A DNA stretch of 64,000 nucleotides from Tabrizicola flagellatus (lineage in GTDB: Bacteria > Pseudomonadota > Alphaproteobacteria > Rhodobacterales > Rhodobacteraceae): the NCBI RefSeq assembly GCF_008271465.1, contig NZ_VMDU01000012.1:24011-88010 (forward strand). The letters run 5' to 3'. Positions 62,131 through 64,000 of this stretch are shown piece after piece. Both the position numbers and the translations under genes were made by a program. Each line of letters opens with the position of its first letter. The stretch's first letter is position 1. The notes beneath the pieces were generated by a model. The model was not told the DNA's origin. It worked only from the letters and a program-made list of their open reading frames with translations, and made no database searches.

Positions 62131-63431
62131 CGGCCGACGCCGACATAGGCCGTGAAGCCTGCCGCGCGCACCTCGACCGGGTCGTAGATGTTGCGCAGGT
62201 CGGCCATTTGCGGCGTGGCCATCTTGCGGGCCAGCTTCGCCAGGTCGAGACCGCGGAACTCGTTCCATTCGGTCAGAAGTACGACCAGATCGGCCTCGTT
62301 GGCGGCCTGATAGGGGTTGTCGATCCACTTGACCCCGGGCAGCAGCGCTTCGCCTTCGTGCCGGCCCTGCGGATCGCTGACCCGGACCTTCGCACCCCCG
62401 CCCACCAGCGCCGGGACGATGGTCAGCGAGGGCGCCTCGCGCATGTCGTCGGTGTTGGGCTTGAAGGTGACACCGAGGACGGCGATCGTCTTGTCGCGGA
62501 CCGAGCCGCCGCAGAGATCGACGATCTTGTCGATCATCCGCCGCTTCACCTCCTCGTTGACCTTGATGACGGTCTCGACGATCTGCATCGGCACGGCATG
62601 ATCCTGCCCGATCCGGGCCAGAGCCTTGGTGTCCTTGGGAAAACAGCTGCCGCCATAGCCGGGGCCGGCGTGCAGGAACTTGTCGCCGATGCGCCCGTCC
62701 ATGCCGATGCCCTTGGCCACGGTCTTGACGTCGGCACCCACCCTCTCGCACAGGGCGGCGATCTCGTTGATGAAGGTGATCTTGGTGGCCAGGAAGGCGT
62801 TCGCCGCATACTTGATCAGCTCGGCGCTTTCGAGCCCGGTATACACCATCGGGAACTCGCGCAGGGACAGCGGCCGGTAGAGTTCGGCCATCACCTTGCG
62901 CGCCTTCGGGGTCTCGACGCCGACCACCACGCGGTCGGGATGCATGAAATCGTCGATCGCCGCGCCCTCGCGCAGGAATTCCGGGTTCGAGGCGACATCG
63001 AACTCCGCCGCCGGGTTGGCCGCGCGGATCGCCTCGGCCACCTTGCGATTGGTGCCGACCGGCACGGTGGACTTGGTGACCACCACCGCATATCCCGTCA
63101 GCGCCCGCCCGATCTCGGCGGCCGCTGCCATGACAAAGGTCAGGTCGGCATGGCCATCGCCGCGGCGCGTGGGCGTGCCCACGGCGATGAACACCGCTTC
63201 GGCGCCATCCACCGCGGCGGCGAGGTCGGTCGTGAAGCTCAACCGTCCGGCCCCCGCGTTCTTGGCGATCAGCGCCTCGAGCCCCGGCTCGAAGATCGGC
63301 ACTTCGCCGCGGTTCAGCCGTTCGATCTTGCCCGCGTCGCGGTCGACGCAGATCACCTCGTGCCCGAAATCCGAAAAGCACGCGCCCGAGACCAGCCCGA
63401 CATATCCCGTCCCGATCATCGCGATGCGCAT
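62127..63431 (-). CDS. ugd: UDP-glucose 6-dehydrogenase
   Basis: This encodes 434 residues. MRIAMIGTGYVGLVSGACFSD (NAD-binding GxGxxG), the catalytic Cys in GPGYGGSCFPKDTKAL (about 265), and the C-terminal domain with VLGVTFKPNTDDMREAPSL are all present. It oxidises UDP-glucose twice to UDP-glucuronate, a precursor for capsule, exopolysaccharide or glycolipids; no other such genes are adjacent here. Its stop overlaps that of the convergent regulator gene (62127-62130). ATG preceded by AAAGGG. Confidence 0.96.
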   Translation of the reverse strand: MRIAMIGTGYVGLVSGACFSDFGHEVICVDRDAGKIERLNRGEVPIFEPGLEALIAKNAGAGRLSFTTDLAAAVDGAEAVFIAVGTPTRRGDGHADLTFVMAAAAEIGRALTGYAVVVTKSTVPVGTNRKVAEAIRAANPAAEFDVASNPEFLREGAAIDDFMHPDRVVVGVETPKARKVMAELYRPLSLREFPMVYTGLESAELIKYAANAFLATKITFINEIAALCERVGADVKTVAKGIGMDGRIGDKFLHAGPGYGGSCFPKDTKALARIGQDHAVPMQIVETVIKVNEEVKRRMIDKIVDLCGGSVRDKTIAVLGVTFKPNTDDMREAPSLTIVPALVGGGAKVRVSDPQGRHEGEALLPGVKWIDNPYQAANEADLVVLLTEWNEFRGLDLAKLARKMATPQMADLRNIYDPVEVRAAGFTAYVGVGR

Positions 63432-63526
63432 GACAATACCCTTTCCAACATGGGCGCATGTCTATGCAGCACGCCCCGGGGTGTCAAATCCCCGGACCGG
63501 TGGCCTGCGGGCCGGCCCGCCGAGGC

Positions 63527-63898
63527 TCAGACCCGCTCGGGTCTGGGGAACCGGGCCTTGACCCGCGCCACCGCCGCCAGCCAGTCCTCGCGCGAAGCTT
63601 CGCCGCGCTGCCAGCGAAAGAACTGCGGGTCCGCCTCGATGCTCAGCGCCTCGCGCACCGCGTCGCTGCGCTGCTGCAAGGCTGCCTGATACTCCGCCTC
63701 GGCGGCCTCGGCCTCCGCTTCCGGCGTTGGCGCCTCGGGTGCCGCCGGGGCGCGCGCCACCCATTTTCCGCGAGCGGTCCGGCGATGCGCGGCCAGGAAC
63801 TCGATCGTCAGACCCTCGATCGGTTCGCTGCCGGCGCGCGGGGTATCGCCGATCCAGCCGGGAGTGCCGTCTTCGGTGAACAGGACGTGCAGGGTCAT
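63527..63898 (-). CDS. Small uncharacterised protein, possibly phage-tail related
   Basis: This encodes 123 residues starting MTLHVLFTEDGTPGWIGDTPR. The centre is an Ala/Glu/Pro-rich helix (EAPTPEAEAEAAEAEYQAALQQ), followed by SIEADPQFFRWQRGEASREDWLAAVARVKARFP, which resembles small tail-assembly or chaperone-like proteins of Rhodobacterales phages, though I cannot prove it. A stem (CAGACCC / GGGTCTG, 63528-63545) covers its 3' end. It starts 1 base after the preceding gene's stop (63900-63902), so the two are one operon entering from the right edge. Confidence 0.6.
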   Translation of the reverse strand: MTLHVLFTEDGTPGWIGDTPRAGSEPIEGLTIEFLAAHRRTARGKWVARAPAAPEAPTPEAEAEAAEAEYQAALQQRSDAVREALSIEADPQFFRWQRGEASREDWLAAVARVKARFPRPERV

Positions 63899-63899
63899 G

Positions 63900-64000
63900 T
63901 CAGTGGTCGCTTTCGATGTAGAGGCTCATGGTGGCAAACCCGATTACGGACGAGGTGCCGCCAACGCTGATGTATCCGTTGGGCGCCAGAAGTTGCGTAG
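63900..64000 (-). CDS. C-terminal end of an unidentified gene (5' truncated)
   Basis: On the minus strand the frame enters from the right edge and reads TQLLAPNGYISVGGTSSVIG FATMSLYIESDH before the stop at 63900-63902 (the two parts are continuous). Only about 32 residues are visible. The Gly/Ser/Thr-rich strand pattern resembles the tip of a beta-structured phage or surface fibre protein, but this is weak. Confidence 0.55.
   Translation of the reverse strand, partial: TQLLAPNGYISVGGTSSVIGFATMSLYIESDH

Noticed and set aside
60286..63459. Long minus-strand frame across the regulator and ugd genes
   Set aside because: Out of frame with ugd and antisense to the Hpt and NtrC-like genes, which have full sets of catalytic motifs.

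Overview
The window is GC-rich chromosomal DNA that looks like an alphaproteobacterium of the Rhodobacterales (Rhodobacter/Paracoccus-type). The reasons are the gene order tRNA-Trp / secE / nusG / rplKAJL / rpoBC, a FYDLN-acid (TIGR02300) protein, a LuxU/LuxO-like Hpt plus NtrC-type regulator pair, GCAAA-rich sites in front of a propionyl-CoA synthetase, and intergenic hairpins of a style common in this order. The genus cannot be fixed from the sequence alone. I see no rRNA, CRISPR array, complete prophage, transposase or insertion sequence.

Layout. 1-642 is the end of an EamA permease. 1045-13939 is the transcription/translation block read leftwards: tRNA-Trp, a small unknown gene, secE, nusG, rplK, rplA, rplJ, rplL, rpoB, rpoC. 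tuf (18870-20045) lies further upstream on the same strand. Between tuf and tRNA-Trp sit about 5 kb of accessory genes: an RHH protein, a gloA / gluconate-dehydrogenase-subunit-3 / GMC oxidoreductase operon, a methyltransferase and a hexapeptide acetyltransferase. 20.2-23.2 kb holds a cytochrome P450 and a two-gene unit (secreted protein plus PiuC-like dioxygenase) behind an AT-rich promoter. 23.2-39.3 kb holds parC, an SH3 protein, an SDR, a TerB-like protein, a fused 5-oxoprolinase-type enzyme, tesA divergent from a YbbA/YbbP ABC exporter, a methyltransferase, a pirin, a GntR regulator, a zinc metalloprotease and the FYDLN protein, followed by tRNA-Ala.

39.5-49.1 kb contains a two-gene RND efflux operon, a DEAD-box helicase, a phage-CII-like regulator with a striking inverted repeat upstream, thymidine kinase with a long gene-free leader, a second EamA permease and a membrane protein that resembles an M48 peptidase without its catalytic motif. 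49.1-54.3 kb is a tightly coupled nucleoside salvage operon, cdd-deoA-deoB-add-upp plus a SPOR-domain gene. It degrades and recycles pyrimidine nucleosides and deoxyribose-1-phosphate. 54.4-60.1 kb carries a VOC-bicupin fusion, malic enzyme (maeB) and propionyl-CoA synthetase (prpE), all suited to organic acid assimilation. 60.2-64 kb has the Hpt/NtrC-like pair, UDP-glucose dehydrogenase and the edge of a possibly phage-derived cluster.

The main signals outside genes are (i) a family of perfect or near-perfect palindromes with TTTTCGAAAA or TTCTTCGAAGAA cores lying just after stop codons, (ii) a secE-specific promoter and a terminator separating secE from nusG, and (iii) several operator-like inverted repeats placed exactly at promoters (gloA, cdd, CII-like gene, maeB, prpE, Hpt gene, RND operon, secreted/PiuC unit). 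I did not find a clearly new multi-gene defence or mobile system. The most unusual protein-level items are the VOC-bicupin fusion, the secreted/PiuC pair and the M48-like protein lacking its zinc motif.
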